This document shows positions 8,879 through 18,101 of a stretch of 64,000 nt of DNA, piece by piece. Source of the DNA: Kamptonema formosum PCC 10802 (GTDB lineage: Bacteria; Cyanobacteriota; Cyanobacteriia; Cyanobacteriales; Oscillatoriaceae); contig NZ_KB235948.1 of the NCBI RefSeq assembly GCF_000332335.1, positions 4,351,376 through 4,415,375 of the forward strand, written 5' to 3'. A program made the translations under genes and the position numbers. The first letter of the stretch is position 1, and the number at the start of each line of letters is the position of its first letter. The notes beneath the pieces are model-generated. The model worked only from the letters and a program-made list of their open reading frames with translations, was not told the origin of the DNA and searched no databases.

Positions 8879-10237
8879 ATGACCGCATCTCCCCGTCGCT
8901 ACCACATCACCACCTTCGGCTGCCAGATGAACAAAGCAGACTCTGAGCGGATGGCCGGCATCCTCGAAGAGATGGGCTTCCAGTGGTCAGAAGACCCCAA
9001 CGATGCAGATTTAATTTTATACAACACTTGCACGATTCGCGATAGCGCCGAGCACAAAGTCTATTCCTACCTCGGCAGACAGGCTGAGCGCAAGCGCCAG
9101 CAGCCCGAACTTACCCTAGTCGTAGCCGGTTGCGTCGCCCAACAAGAAGGGGAAGCGCTGCTGCGGCGGGTGCCCGAACTGGATCTGGTAATGGGCCCGC
9201 AGCACGCCAACCGGCTGCGAGATTTGCTCGAACAGGTATTCGATGGCAGCCAACTCGTCGCCACAGAGCCGGTGCACATCATAGAAGATATCACAAAACC
9301 GCGCCGCGAAAGCAAAGTGACCGCGTGGGTGAACGTCATTTACGGCTGCAACGAACGCTGCACCTATTGCGTAGTGCCCAGCGTGCGGGGCGTAGAGCAA
9401 TCCCGCACCCCAGAAGCGATTCGCGCCGAAATGGAAGAACTCGGGCGTCAGGGGTATAAGGAAGTGACGCTACTAGGACAAAACATCGACGCCTACGGGC
9501 GGGATTTGCCCGGCGTCACCCCAGAAGGACGCCACCGGCACACCTTGACAGATTTGCTGTATTATGTTAGCGACGTGGAGGGAATTGAGCGCATCCGCTT
9601 CGCCACCAGCCACCCCCGCTATTTCACCGAACGCCTGATCCGCGCCTGTGCCGAACTGCCCAAAGTGTGCGAATATTTCCACATCCCCTTCCAGTCGGGA
9701 GATAACGACATTCTCAAAGCAATGGCGCGGGGTTACACCCAAGAGAAATACCGCCGCATCATAGACACAATTCGCAGCTACATGCCAGATGCGTCGATTA
9801 GTGGGGATGCGATTGTGGGCTTCCCCGGCGAAACAGAAGAGCAGTTCGAGAAAACGCTGCAGATCGTGGGGGATATTGGCTTTGACTTGGTGAACACAGC
9901 CGCCTATTCTCCCCGCCCGAACACACCGGCAGCTTTGTGGGAAAATCAGGTCAGCGAAGAGGTGAAAGCCGACCGGCTGCAGCGCCTGAATCACCTCGTT
10001 TCTATCAAAGCTGCAGAGCGCTCGCAGCGCTATCTCGGACGCATTGAGGAAGTCCTCGTAGAGGATCAAAATCCCAAAGACCGCACTCAAGTGATGGGGC
10101 GCACCCGGGGGAACCGGCTCACCTTCTTCCCCGGCGACATTAAGGAACTGAGAGGGCGGGTAGTGCCGGTGAAAATCACCGAAGTTCGCGCCTTCAGTTT
10201 AACTGGTAAACTAGCTGAGGTAGCGGTTAGGGTTTAG
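8879..10237 (+). CDS. miaB: tRNA-2-methylthio-N6-dimethylallyladenosine synthase (MiaB)
   Basis: This 452-residue radical-SAM methylthiotransferase adds the 2-methylthio group to i6A37 of tRNAs reading UNN codons. The N-terminal UPF0004 domain supplies C15, C51 and C85 for the auxiliary cluster. The radical-SAM motif [12 protein letters not shown] gives C157, C161 and C164. [15 protein letters not shown] and a C-terminal TRAM domain (about 380-450, [10 protein letters not shown]) complete the family layout. Length is normal. ATG 8879 lies just after a repeat array, and no strong Shine-Dalgarno is visible. Confidence 0.96.
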   Translation: MTASPRRYHITTFGCQMNKADSERMAGILEEMGFQWSEDPNDADLILYNTCTIRDSAEHKVYSYLGRQAERKRQQPELTLVVAGCVAQQEGEALLRRVPELDLVMGPQHANRLRDLLEQVFDGSQLVATEPVHIIEDITKPRRESKVTAWVNVIYGCNERCTYCVVPSVRGVEQSRTPEAIRAEMEELGRQGYKEVTLLGQNIDAYGRDLPGVTPEGRHRHTLTDLLYYVSDVEGIERIRFATSHPRYFTERLIRACAELPKVCEYFHIPFQSGDNDILKAMARGYTQEKYRRIIDTIRSYMPDASISGDAIVGFPGETEEQFEKTLQIVGDIGFDLVNTAAYSPRPNTPAALWENQVSEEVKADRLQRLNHLVSIKAAERSQRYLGRIEEVLVEDQNPKDRTQVMGRTRGNRLTFFPGDIKELRGRVVPVKITEVRAFSLTGKLAEVAVRV

Positions 10238-10346
10238 GGTTTAGGGCTTAGGGTAATGGTGTTAAAGGAAAGCCCATGCCCCATGCCCAATGCTCCCTGG
10301 CCCGCCGCCATGCCCCATGCCGGAACTAGAAAATAACAAGAGACAA

Positions 10347-11258
10347 ATGAGCAACGAAAAAAGACCGATTCGCATTCTCCTGCAGACGACCATTCCCTAT
10401 ACAGAAGACGACTGGAGCATTGAGCGTTTCACTTTGCTGCGCGACTGTATCGCTGAACTGAAAGACGAAGCTGGCAACCCCCTGTGCGAAGTCACAGCGC
10501 GGAACCGGGAGTCAGACGCAGAGGGCAACGATCCCGTTTTGAGCAATCTCGGAGATTCAGATTTCGACGAACTGTGGCTATTTGCCGTAGATGTTGGCAA
10601 CGGACTCACAGAAAAAGACCACGCCGGCATCGCAGCGTTTCACAATCGCGGGGGTGCCCTGATGGCAACCCGCGACCATCAAGATTTGGGCTCGTCTATT
10701 TGCACCCTTTGCGGGGTCGGCGCGGCGCACTTTTTCAACACGCAAAATCCAGATCCAGACGAATCGCGGCACTGCGCAGACGACATTTACACCACCTACA
10801 TATCGTGGCCGAACTACCATTCCGGGCGCAACGGCGACTGTCAAAAAATTGTGCCGGTTGAGCCGGTTCACGAACTGTTGAAAAATCCCGCCTCGCCCTC
10901 TGGCGTGATAGAATTTTTCCCAGCTCACCCCCACGAAGGTGCGGTGGGAGTTCCCCCAGGCGAAACAAATGGTCGCGTTATTGCTCTCGGCAAAAGCTTA
11001 GTTTCCGGTCGCAGCTTCAACCTCGCCGTCGCCTTCGAGTGGCCAAAAAATCCCGACGGCACCCAGCTCGGACGCGGCGTGGCGCAATCAACATTCCACC
11101 ATTTTTGCGATTATAATTGGGACGCCAGCACCGGCTGTCCGAGCTTTGTTAGTGAGCCCCCAGGAAATACCATGCAGACAGAACCCCGCGCCTTGGAGGA
11201 TATCAAAGCTTACGTCCGCAATTTAGCGTTGTGGCTTGCGCCAGCGACAGCAGAGTAA
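10347..11258 (+). CDS. Conserved hypothetical, possibly ThuA/GATase1-like fold
   Basis: The 303 residues run from ATG 10347 (MSNEKRPIRILLQTT), with AAGAG just upstream. The longer in-frame opening from 10290 is built from CATGCCC repeats and is probably untranslated. An N-terminal beta strand RPIRILLQTT, then DELWLFAVD and HNRGGALMATRDHQD, suggest a flavodoxin-like or ThuA-like (class I glutamine amidotransferase-related) fold. His and Cys residues are plentiful (SRHCADD, STFHHFCDYNWD), so metal binding is possible. Function unknown. It starts 109 bp after miaB on the same strand. Confidence 0.7.
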   Translation: MSNEKRPIRILLQTTIPYTEDDWSIERFTLLRDCIAELKDEAGNPLCEVTARNRESDAEGNDPVLSNLGDSDFDELWLFAVDVGNGLTEKDHAGIAAFHNRGGALMATRDHQDLGSSICTLCGVGAAHFFNTQNPDPDESRHCADDIYTTYISWPNYHSGRNGDCQKIVPVEPVHELLKNPASPSGVIEFFPAHPHEGAVGVPPGETNGRVIALGKSLVSGRSFNLAVAFEWPKNPDGTQLGRGVAQSTFHHFCDYNWDASTGCPSFVSEPPGNTMQTEPRALEDIKAYVRNLALWLAPATAE

Positions 11259-11274
11259 TTATTGGGTGACAGAA

Positions 11275-11310
11275 ACCTGGTTTCTTTGAGAACCCGGGTT
11301 TCTCCCGGCA
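11275..11310. repeat. AGAAACC(C)GGTTTCT-family palindrome
   Basis: AGAAACCTGGTTTCTTTGAG followed by AACCCGGGTTTCT is a diverged copy of the dispersed palindrome found at 30637, 32374, 46638, 47286, 48609 and inside the gene at 51149. It lies just beyond the stop of the preceding gene. Confidence 0.6.
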
Positions 11311-11326
11311 ACCTCCGCCTCAATTC

Positions 11327-11470
11327 TCAGCGCTTCTGTTTGACACTCAGCATCATTAGCTCATTAGCCATCTCTGCCAGAGACGCATCAATTTCAGTCT
11401 ATTTCTGCCGATATCCGCGCTTAGCCAGAGCGATAAATTCAGCTAGACTATCAGCAATTATCTCAGCCAT
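11327..11470 (-). pseudogene. Small ORF downstream of vapC, split by an amber codon
   Basis: From ATG 11470 the frame reads MAEIIADSLAEFIALAKRGY then RQK, hits TAG at 11401-11399, and continues in the same frame as TEIDASLAEMANELMML then SVKQKR to TGA at 11327. Both halves are amphipathic and protein-like, and AAGGG precedes the ATG. It begins 13 nt after the toxin stop on the same strand. It could be a decayed third gene of the toxin-antitoxin operon, or a real 23-residue ORF. Confidence 0.4.
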
Positions 11471-11483
11471 TATCCCTTCTCTT

Positions 11484-11936
11484 CTATGACAGCGGTGGGA
11501 GGGAGAAATCATTAAACGAGCGAACGTCGTAAGGCGAAGACGCCAAAGCAGTAACTAGCTTCCCATCTAGAGTCAGCACCGGCGCACTTACTTGCCGTGA
11601 GAGAGCGACATAACTGCCATCATAAGCCGAAATGCCGTAAGTCAAGCCGATACTGACGGCCTCTTCCATCAGCTCAGCAGTGGAAACCGCGCGCAAGGGT
11701 AAAGTTTTGAGAATGGCTAAATCTGCCTGAACTTTGGCAGCTGGGTAGCGTCCCGCACGCACATACTTCCAGAGAGTGTTGGCCGATTCGATGTAAAACA
11801 GGTCAGGCACAAAGATTTCTGTCTGCGGGTTGGCAAGGTGAGCCAACAGTCCATCAACTTTCGGGGATAGCGGATCGGGGATAAAATGCTTAATGCTCAC
11901 ACTGGTATCCAGCACGCATCGGAGAGGGTTGCTCAT
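11484..11936 (-). CDS. vapC: VapC-like PIN-domain ribonuclease toxin
   Basis: This 150-residue PIN-domain protein is of the type that cleaves specific RNAs when free of its antitoxin. Acidic residues expected to hold Mg2+ are D10 (CVLDTSVSIKHF), E50 (FYIESANTLWKY), D106 (ISAYDGSYVAL) and D124 (LTLDGKLVTA). Length fits the family. Its ATG overlaps the end of the upstream antitoxin by 4 nt, the usual coupling in type II modules. Confidence 0.9.
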   Translation of the reverse strand: MSNPLRCVLDTSVSIKHFIPDPLSPKVDGLLAHLANPQTEIFVPDLFYIESANTLWKYVRAGRYPAAKVQADLAILKTLPLRAVSTAELMEEAVSIGLTYGISAYDGSYVALSRQVSAPVLTLDGKLVTALASSPYDVRSFNDFSLPPLS

Positions 11937-12199
11937 CTGTCGCGATCCTCCCGAATCAAAAGGGTGCTGTCCGGCATTCCGAGATCGGTAGGAACTTGTT
12001 CCCGCCGCCGGCGGCTTTCCTCCAAGATTTCTGTAACGGACTTGCGTGCCTCACTTTTGGGGGGCTGTGTCTCGATTTGCAGCGCCCCTTCTAAGAGGCT
12101 CACCACTTGCTCGCTAATAGAGCGGTTCTCAGCGGTGGCTAACTGTTGCAGTCTCGCATACAGCTTCTCGGGAAAATTTTCTACATTCAGGGTAGCCAT
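11933..12199 (-). CDS. vapB: VapB/FitA-like ribbon-helix-helix antitoxin
   Basis: This 88-residue protein starts MATLNVENFPEKLYARLQQL. The N-terminal strand and two helices (AENRSISEQVVSLLEGAL) form a ribbon-helix-helix DNA-binding domain. The acidic/basic tail, with ILEESRRRREQVP and DSTLLIREDRDR, should wrap the toxin. Such antitoxins neutralise VapC and repress their own promoter. It overlaps vapC by 4 nt. Confidence 0.88.
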   Translation of the reverse strand: MATLNVENFPEKLYARLQQLATAENRSISEQVVSLLEGALQIETQPPKSEARKSVTEILEESRRRREQVPTDLGMPDSTLLIREDRDR

Positions 12200-12655
12200 T
12201 GGTTGACCTCTTTGCAGAACTTACTAACAAGTATAGCGCACTAAAAGAAGCGTGACAAGGGGTGACGCCGGCGCGCCAGAAAGTCAGTGATTTGTGCCGG
12301 GCTTGAGAAGCCAGTCCCAGACAAAGGCACCTGCAACGAGAGCCCCAATTTAACGGCATTAGGGCGCAAAAAAGCAAACAGCACTGAGAGAACCTCACCC
12401 ATTTGCCAGCAAAAACCGGCCCTCGCCCTCCGTCGCCGGTCAGGGGAGAGCGGCAAACTTCTGGCCAACAGTGGGCCTCAAGCTCCCACCGGCTCTACAG
12501 GGAGAGAAGTTCCCACAGCCTCTCGGCAGACAACTTATGGTAATCTAGCTCGGAAGCGCCGCACCAGCGGCAGTATTTGGAGTTATGGATTTTGGAGCGA
12601 CGCGCCACTCTAAAATCTCCCATCTGAAATCAAAACTTTTGAAGAGGTTGCAAGA
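12200..12655. other. Spacer with no recognised gene
   Basis: Open frames exist on both strands between vapB and ddl, but their translations (Arg/Ser/Pro-rich, no homology I recognise) look random and none has a convincing ribosome site. The vapBC promoter and the ddl promoter should lie here. I see no clear hairpin or repeat. Confidence 0.5.
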
Positions 12656-13759
12656 ATGTCAAAACTGCGAGTCGGGCTGTTATTTGGCGGTCGTTCAGGG
12701 GAACACGAAGTCTCAATTAGCTCAGCCAGGGCGATAGCACGCGCCCTGAGTGCCGGCACCAACGCCGACAAATACGAACTGCTGCCTTTTTACATTAACA
12801 AAGAGGGGGGCTGGAGCGCCGGTGCTGTCGCCGAGGAAGTTTTGGCCTCCGGAACACCCCCCCAATCCCCACCGCAATCCCCACACGCCGCCAGCATTGC
12901 ACCGGCAGAGGGAAGCGACGCCCAACCGCTAAACCTCTGGCAATTTCCCCCCGAAGCTGCCGGTGTGGGCGTTTGGTTCCCCATCTTGCACGGACCCAAT
13001 GGCGAAGATGGCACAGTTCAGGGGCTGCTCAAACTCATGCAAGTCCCGTTTGTGGGCTCTGGGGTTTTGGGTTCCGCTGTGGGAATGGATAAAATTGCCA
13101 TGAAAATGGCCTTTGGCCAAGCCGGCCTGCCGCAGGTAAAATACATAGCGGTTAACCGCTCGCAAATATGGTCTAATCCCTGCGTTTTCCCCAAACTTTG
13201 CGACCAAATTGAGGAAACTCTCGGCTATCCCTGTTTTGTCAAACCGGCCAATTTAGGCTCCTCGGTGGGAATTTCCAAAGTGCGCTCGCGCCAAGAACTG
13301 GAAACCGCCCTCGATAGCGCCGCCAGCTACGACCGGCGCATCATTGTAGAAGCAGGTGTTGTCGCCAGGGAAATCGAGTGCGCCGTTTTGGGCAACGACA
13401 GCCCCAAGGCATCCGTGATTGGCGAGATTACCTACAACAGCGATTTCTACGACTACGAAACCAAATACACTTCTGGACAGGCGGATTTGCTGATTCCCGC
13501 CAACCTGCCGGCAGAAGTAGCCGCTCAGGCGCAAGAAATGGCCATCAAAGCCGTTCTGGCGATTGACGCTGCCGGTTTGGCGCGGGTAGATTTCTTCTAC
13601 GTTGAATCTACCGGCGAAGTGCTGATTAACGAAATCAACACCCTCCCCGGGTTCACCGCCACCAGCATGTATCCCCAGCTGTGGGCGCACACCGGCACCC
13701 CCTTCCCGGAATTAGTGGATCAGCTGATTCAGCTCGCCCTAGAGCGCCATTCCGCCTAG
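12656..13759 (+). CDS. ddl: D-alanine--D-alanine ligase
   Basis: This 367-residue ATP-grasp enzyme makes the D-Ala-D-Ala dipeptide for peptidoglycan in the cytosol. Family motifs are in order: [17 protein letters not shown] (N-terminal D-Ala site), [32 protein letters not shown] (ATP-grasp loop), and [18 protein letters not shown] (Mg2+ and second D-Ala). A Pro/Ser/Ala-rich stretch near residues 65-85 ([11 protein letters not shown]) is an unusual low-complexity insertion. GAGG lies about 8 nt before ATG 12656. Confidence 0.97.
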   Translation: MSKLRVGLLFGGRSGEHEVSISSARAIARALSAGTNADKYELLPFYINKEGGWSAGAVAEEVLASGTPPQSPPQSPHAASIAPAEGSDAQPLNLWQFPPEAAGVGVWFPILHGPNGEDGTVQGLLKLMQVPFVGSGVLGSAVGMDKIAMKMAFGQAGLPQVKYIAVNRSQIWSNPCVFPKLCDQIEETLGYPCFVKPANLGSSVGISKVRSRQELETALDSAASYDRRIIVEAGVVAREIECAVLGNDSPKASVIGEITYNSDFYDYETKYTSGQADLLIPANLPAEVAAQAQEMAIKAVLAIDAAGLARVDFFYVESTGEVLINEINTLPGFTATSMYPQLWAHTGTPFPELVDQLIQLALERHSA

Positions 13760-13905
13760 AGTGCCGGTCAACTAGGGCATGGGGCATGCCAATGCCCAAT
13801 GCCCCATCGCCCACGGCCTCCTAACCCCTAACAGCTAATCCCTAATCGCTAACCCCTAATAGTAAAATTAGAAGCAAAATGGCTGCTATCTGCCAGGGGG
13901 TTGAT

Positions 13906-14169
13906 ATGGCCAGAGCTCACAGGGCGCGACAGCGCCTGCATCCCAGACGCCAGCCGATTGTGCATCCCCTCCTTATATTCTGGAGTGGGATTTTCCTGGG
14001 GTTGCTAGTCGTGATCGGCATTGCCCTATTCAATTTACTTTACCCCGGTTTGCCAGTTGCGGACTCCCGCAGGTACGGAAATTTGCCCCTGTGGTCCTAT
14101 GGCGCGGTCGCCCTCTGCTGCGCTGCTGGGTGTATGGTGGTTTCCCAGTGGCTAGAGCGCGACGAATGA
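13906..14169 (+). CDS. Small two-TM membrane protein
   Basis: The 87 residues run from ATG 13906, chosen for the AGGGGG 6 nt upstream; an earlier in-frame ATG at 13879 lacks one. A basic N-terminus (MARAHRARQRLHPRRQP) precedes TM1 (IFWSGIFLGLLVVIGIALF) and TM2 (SYGAVALCCAAGCMVV). The positive-inside rule puts the N-terminus in the cytoplasm. No family recognised. The 150 bp before it contain only TAACCCCTAA-like and CATGCCC repeats. Confidence 0.6.
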   Translation: MARAHRARQRLHPRRQPIVHPLLIFWSGIFLGLLVVIGIALFNLLYPGLPVADSRRYGNLPLWSYGAVALCCAAGCMVVSQWLERDE

Positions 14170-14198
14170 GAGAAAATTCGTTTGAATACTTTATTCTC

Positions 14199-14252
14199 TC
14201 GTTCCCAGGATCTGCCTGGGAGCGCAATCTGGAGGCTCTGCCTCCTCTCAAC
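14199..14252. repeat. GTTCCCAG / GCCTGGGAGC and GGAGGCTCTGCCTCC hairpins
   Basis: Two adjacent palindromes, CTCGTTCCCAGGATCTGCCTGGG and GGAGGCTCTGCCTCC, form a composite repeat also present at 3770-3813 and, in inverted order, at 47375-47425. It sits 30-80 bp after a stop and could serve as a terminator, although no T-run follows. Confidence 0.6.
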
Positions 14253-14272
14253 GGAAAAGCAGGTTAAAAGCC

Positions 14273-14584
14273 TATAGCAGCAGTCATATTGGTTAGAACA
14301 ATAGAAGCATCGGGAGCTCTGGAGCGAGGGAGGCCGGAATGTAGGTTTCCTAAATGCTTACTGCTCTATAGACGTAGGGCAGGCGTCCCGCCCCCCCTGA
14401 AGGTCTAATGTTCTAACCTAAATGCATACTGCTATAGAAGCATCGGGAGCTCTGGAGCAAGGAAGGCCGGAATGTACGAATGTACGTTTCCTAAATGCTT
14501 ACTGCTCTATAGACGTAGGGCAGGCGTCCCGCCCCCCCTGAAGGTCTAAGGTCTAATGTTCTAACCTAAGTGCATACTGCTATA
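14273..14584. mobile_element. MITE-like element with internal duplication
   Basis: The ends are TATAGCAGCAGTCATATTGG and its imperfect inverse CCTAAGTGCATACTGCTATA. The body has AGAAGCATCGGGAGCTCTGG at 14303 and again at 14437, so about 134 bp is tandemly duplicated, including GACGTAGGGCAGGCGTCCCG. No coding capacity. It is the same family as 26347, 32113 and 41080. Confidence 0.75.
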
Positions 14585-14748
14585 GCAGCTTAGCAGGCGC
14601 AGGCGGGCTTACTTTGCATAGCGGCAGAATGATGCAAAACTGGCGCGGGCCCCGCCTGCGCCCCTTCTGCAAAAAAATAAGCATACAAACGTAACTTATA
14701 AAATATATAGAGCCGGCCCCTTCCCGCCGGCAGCCGCGCCGGCACAGG

Positions 14749-17289
14749 TCAGCGCTTGAGTTGCTGCAGGGATTGCCAGTCGGCAATCGCTTGCGGCGAC
14801 CACATCCAATTTTTGGCCAGAGCCGGCAGTTGAAAGTTGACAGGATCTTGAGCCATCACCATTTGCTGGAACTTGACGGCCTTACTCAAGAGGAATTGCT
14901 TCTCAGTCCCTGATTGGGTGCGGGCGGATTTCAGCCGCACCAACGCCAAACCGGCATAAGCCGTCAGAACATCCCGACTGGCGACGGATGGGGTGCCGCG
15001 TGGAAGCTGCTGTTTCTCATCGGGTGCCGGTGGGGCGAGCTCCCCTGAAGCTTGCGGCATCCTCACAACCTGAAACCAGGCGTCTGAAGCCGCTTTCAGA
15101 TTGCCTTCAGCGTAGAGAGCGAAGCCCAGAGCGTTGTAGTAGAGGGGTGAGTTGGGTTTCTTTTCAACAGCTCTCTCCCAGTAGGTGCGGGGGCTGTCCA
15201 GGCTGCGATCTGGAGTGCCGGCTTGAACAAACTGCCAAGCCAGCCGGCCTTTGAGAAAATTAATAGCGGGATCATCCTGTCGCTGTTTGGGCACCGCATC
15301 CAGCGCCACCTTCGCTGGAAGGAGAGCAACCCGGTCGAGCAGCGCTTCCACCGCCAGCTGCCCTCCTATCATATCCCCCTTACGGAACTTTGCTATCGCC
15401 GAAGCGACGACTTGGGGGGCAGTCCCTTTGTTCAGATCCGCAGATGAATCCTCCCTCAGGGGCGGCGCGAACATCCCCGGAGGCCACAAAGCCGGCGGTT
15501 GCTCGGGCTGGGGAAAGATTTGCTCTCGAAAAGCCCACACACCCAAAAGCCCGACTGCGGTGGCTCCCAGCACGCCGAGCGCCACCAGAGCCACTGACCG
15601 GCGGCAGCTCAGAACTGAGAAATTGGTTTTTCCCCTTTTCCTGTAGCCGTTTCCCACCTCCCGCGCCGGTGCCGCACTTCCCCGGCGAGCGTCACCAGGC
15701 TTAGGATCGGGGCGCTGCCGGTATATTTCCGGCTCCAGCGCTTGCTGCTCTTCCTCCGGCAAAGGGAACCCGTCGCTGGGGGGAGCGGCACCGGGGTCAT
15801 CTGAGCCCGGTGCGGGATTTATCAGCTGGCGCAGGAAGTCAGAAACGACAGCGGGCGCTTCATCAACCGCCACATCCTCGTAAGCCAGGTCCTGATAGAT
15901 ATCCTCGACTTCGGCCAAGTCCAGCGCCGAGAGTTCTGGGAATTCAGGCGCGACTGGCGATCTTGAGAGCCGGCTGGCCGGCGGCTCCGCAGCCTCTGCC
16001 AGACTTGACAGCTGTTCCGCCGTGCGGTAATTAGAAGTCAGATAGCCGTCAAATTCCGGCTGGAGATAGAGAATCGGTAAAGCCCAGTAAAGCTGGTTAG
16101 AGCCATAAGCAGAAATCAGCCCCTGGCGCGCCCGACTCAGGCTGAGATCCACGGGATAGCCCCGGTCGAGGTTGCGGTAAAACAGCTTCGCCAGCGTCAG
16201 CGCCACATCATCGGGAATAGATTCCGCCATTGCCAGCACAGCGGGAATGCCGCGCTTGACAAGAGCCTCTGCCAGATTGCGCTCGCCGGCGGAAACGGTT
16301 GCGTCCGAGATCGGGGTGTGGGCGCTGTGGCAGGAATTAAACACCGCCAGCTGAATGCCGTTGTTGGCCAGCAACCCAGCCAAGTCATCGCCGTTTAACG
16401 TCTCGGTCAAGCCCGTTTTGCGGCTCACCAGGTACAGCTCGCCCCCCGCTGCTCCCAAGTTGCTGTGACCGGCGTAGTGAAACACCTGATATTGGCCTTC
16501 TTCGAGCGCTTGCGTCAGCGAGTTGCGGTCTGGCTGTTCCAGTACGGTGAGCTGCATTGCCTGCGTCCCACCCATTGAGTTGGTGAGCGAGCGTCTCTGG
16601 AGCTCTTCTTGCAGGTGCAGCGCTTCCCGTTTCAGTTCCAGACTTTCGAGATCCGTAGGTGCGGACAGCACCATCAAAATTTGCAGGGTCGAGGCGCAAT
16701 AGCCGGTGTCCTTGCTCTGACCAAAAGACTGAGCCGCAGTTTTGGCCGGCTGGTAGCGGGAAAAGGCCACATCCGTGCCGGTGGCAATCGGGCGCTCTCC
16801 AGCATAGAGCACTTCCCAGGGAAGGCGGGGCAAGCGGTTGCCCTTGAGCCCCAGGCGCAGGCGCAACACCTGCCCCCGGTTCTGGGCAATGCCTCTAGCG
16901 GTCATCCAGCTGTCTCGCAGGGTGCCTTGAAACAAGAAATTGTACAGCTCCCGACCGACGGCGACCAAATTCAGCCCTCCGGCTGCATCTGGGGCAGAAA
17001 ATCGCTGACCTGTGTCTGAGTCTGGCTTCTCGTGCCGTGCGGCAGAGTTGGCCCCCTCCCGGGAAGCGGGCAGCACCTTGTCCCGATAAGTCGGGCCGGC
17101 ACCCTCTTGCAGCAAGCCCAGCAACGGGTTATTCATCAGCTGGCTCGCTACGGCCAGCCACTGCTCCACCGGCCAGGTGACCTGCTCCTCCGCCAAAGGC
17201 ACGCCTGGTGCCACCCGTTCTGTGCGCACGAGATAGTCATCTGCCCCAACGGGGGTTACAGAAATATGAAATTCTAATTCCTGAGTCAC
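14749..17289 (-). CDS. hetF: HetF-like CHAT (caspase-fold) protease with TM helix and TPR tail
   Basis: This 846-residue protein begins with GTG (GTG ACT CAG), an AGGAG lying 12 nt upstream. The N-terminal half is a CHAT caspase-like protease with the catalytic pair H275 (YAGHSN) and C320 (FNSCHSA). A low-complexity linker, one TM helix (VALVALGVLGATAVGLLGVW, about 565-585) and a C-terminal TPR-like region follow. The opening HISVTPVG..YLVRTE and the layout match HetF, which in Nostoc acts with PatA to control HetR turnover, heterocyst pattern and cell division. In strains without heterocysts it may serve division only. Three terminator-ended units lie upstream on the opposite strand. Confidence 0.78.
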   Translation of the reverse strand: MTQELEFHISVTPVGADDYLVRTERVAPGVPLAEEQVTWPVEQWLAVASQLMNNPLLGLLQEGAGPTYRDKVLPASREGANSAARHEKPDSDTGQRFSAPDAAGGLNLVAVGRELYNFLFQGTLRDSWMTARGIAQNRGQVLRLRLGLKGNRLPRLPWEVLYAGERPIATGTDVAFSRYQPAKTAAQSFGQSKDTGYCASTLQILMVLSAPTDLESLELKREALHLQEELQRRSLTNSMGGTQAMQLTVLEQPDRNSLTQALEEGQYQVFHYAGHSNLGAAGGELYLVSRKTGLTETLNGDDLAGLLANNGIQLAVFNSCHSAHTPISDATVSAGERNLAEALVKRGIPAVLAMAESIPDDVALTLAKLFYRNLDRGYPVDLSLSRARQGLISAYGSNQLYWALPILYLQPEFDGYLTSNYRTAEQLSSLAEAAEPPASRLSRSPVAPEFPELSALDLAEVEDIYQDLAYEDVAVDEAPAVVSDFLRQLINPAPGSDDPGAAPPSDGFPLPEEEQQALEPEIYRQRPDPKPGDARRGSAAPAREVGNGYRKRGKTNFSVLSCRRSVALVALGVLGATAVGLLGVWAFREQIFPQPEQPPALWPPGMFAPPLREDSSADLNKGTAPQVVASAIAKFRKGDMIGGQLAVEALLDRVALLPAKVALDAVPKQRQDDPAINFLKGRLAWQFVQAGTPDRSLDSPRTYWERAVEKKPNSPLYYNALGFALYAEGNLKAASDAWFQVVRMPQASGELAPPAPDEKQQLPRGTPSVASRDVLTAYAGLALVRLKSARTQSGTEKQFLLSKAVKFQQMVMAQDPVNFQLPALAKNWMWSPQAIADWQSLQQLKR

Positions 17290-17543
17290 AACTAAAGTGT
17301 ACTCCTGTTGCAGCCATCAATCTCGACGGTTTTCTTGGCCAAATCGTTCAGTCCCTGACCTCTTTCATGAAGGTATTAGTGCCCGCAGCTTCTGCAATAG
17401 CGACTGCAAACGCCTAACTTTTTCTGGAGAGGCCAAGGCGCTTGTTCCGGTAATGGCAAACCCGGATTTTCTCATTATACGATAGGGGCATCAAAAAGTT
17501 GCCGCGCTTTGCCTTCAGCTCTTTCTCATCACCTTCATGGTTC

Positions 17544-17549
17544 TCCGGA
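17544..17549 (+). promoter_or_regulatory. TCCGGA motif of copy 1 (DIF+-like -35 element)
   Basis: TCCGGA lies 48 bp before the ACCC of copy 1. In Nostoc, TCCGGA near -35 marks HetR-dependent DIF+ promoters. The match and context are seen; HetR dependence here is inferred. Confidence 0.45.
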
Positions 17550-17578
17550 GAGTTGTGCTTTTTTTGTGAATAGTGTAT

Positions 17579-17637
17579 TCTATAAGTATAAACCCTTGAT
17601 TGACTTCTCCGGCAATCCCTATGCCGGAGATTTTCTC
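17579..17637 (+). ncRNA. NsiR1-like sRNA, copy 1 (nearest hetF)
   Basis: The most diverged of three units. AACCCTTGATTGA is followed by a perfect 8-bp hairpin (CTCCGGCA/TGCCGGAG, 17607-17629) and ATTTTCTC. The start is estimated from the 35-nt spacing to TCCGGA. It lies on the strand opposite hetF, 290 bp upstream of the hetF start, where it would be antisense to a long hetF leader, as one NsiR1 copy is in Nostoc. Confidence 0.45.
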
Positions 17638-17765
17638 ATTGCCAAACTAGGCGCTCTCTCTCCCCAACGATTCTGCTCCTCGGCCTCACCGTCTCGGCTC
17701 ATCCCAGGTCGAATCATCTCACATTGGGTTTTGTTTATCTGGTTTTTCCGATAGCTTGAATATTT

Positions 17766-17771
17766 TCCGGA
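17766..17771 (+). promoter_or_regulatory. TCCGGA motif of copy 2
   Basis: TCCGGA starts exactly 35 bp before the conserved TGGTAGATGC, the same spacing as in copy 3. This fits a DIF+-type HetR-dependent promoter with the start at or near TGGTAG. Confidence 0.55.
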
Positions 17772-17800
17772 TCTCTCTGACTCCGCCCAGAAATCTGAAT

Positions 17801-17854
17801 TGGTAGATGCACCCTGATTGATGGTCTCGGCTTTATCCTGGCCGGGATTTTTTT
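17801..17854 (+). ncRNA. NsiR1-like sRNA, copy 2
   Basis: A predicted 54-nt RNA. The 5' part TGGTAGATGCACCCTGAT is identical over 18 nt to copy 3. It ends in a 7-bp hairpin (TCTCGGC/GCCGGGA, 17825-17847) and seven T. No ORF of note. Nostoc NsiR1 is a roughly 60-nt RNA made from tandem units next to hetF; the same gene, orientation, size and promoter motif suggest homology. Sequence identity to NsiR1 could not be checked. Confidence 0.6.
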
Positions 17855-18014
17855 ATCGGGCAGGAGAATGTCAGCTAAAAAATTAACCCCCTCTCCCCTC
17901 TCCCGCCATCTCTCGCCGAAGCTGGCTGTTTTTTAACGGGCTAAAGCCTGAGACGATTCCCTTTTTTAAACCAGCCAGCAACACGGACTGGACTGCTCAG
18001 CAGACAGGGATTTT

Positions 18015-18020
18015 TCCGGA
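18015..18020 (+). promoter_or_regulatory. TCCGGA motif of copy 3
   Basis: TCCGGA starts 35 bp before TGGTAGATGC of copy 3, as in copy 2. The flanking TTTTTCCGGAT is also shared with copy 2 (ATTTTCCGGAT). Confidence 0.55.
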
Positions 18021-18049
18021 TGTTTCTAGCCCCCCAGAGAAGACACGAG

Positions 18050-18101
18050 TGGTAGATGCACCCTGATGAACTTCCCCGCCCGACCCGGGCGGGGTTTTTT
18101 T
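18050..18101 (+). ncRNA. NsiR1-like sRNA, copy 3
   Basis: A predicted 52-nt RNA: TGGTAGATGCACCCTGAT, then GAACTT, a perfect 9-bp hairpin (CCCCGCCCG/CGGGCGGGG, 18074-18094) and seven T. This is a textbook Rho-independent end. No gene lies close upstream on this strand that would need the terminator, which supports an independent small transcript. Confidence 0.62.

Noticed and set aside
8542-8880. Protein with KPNY repeats on the minus strand
   Set aside because: The frame is made of the palindromic array and has no independent coding signal; arrays elsewhere are interrupted in the same frame.
12287-12613. 108-residue ORF upstream of ddl
   Set aside because: Arg/Ser/Pro-rich translation with no recognisable domain, overlapped by equally long frames on the other strand.
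17509-17754. 81-residue ORF upstream of hetF
   Set aside because: It runs through two hairpins and the TCCGGA/sRNA copy 1 unit; the translation is not protein-like.
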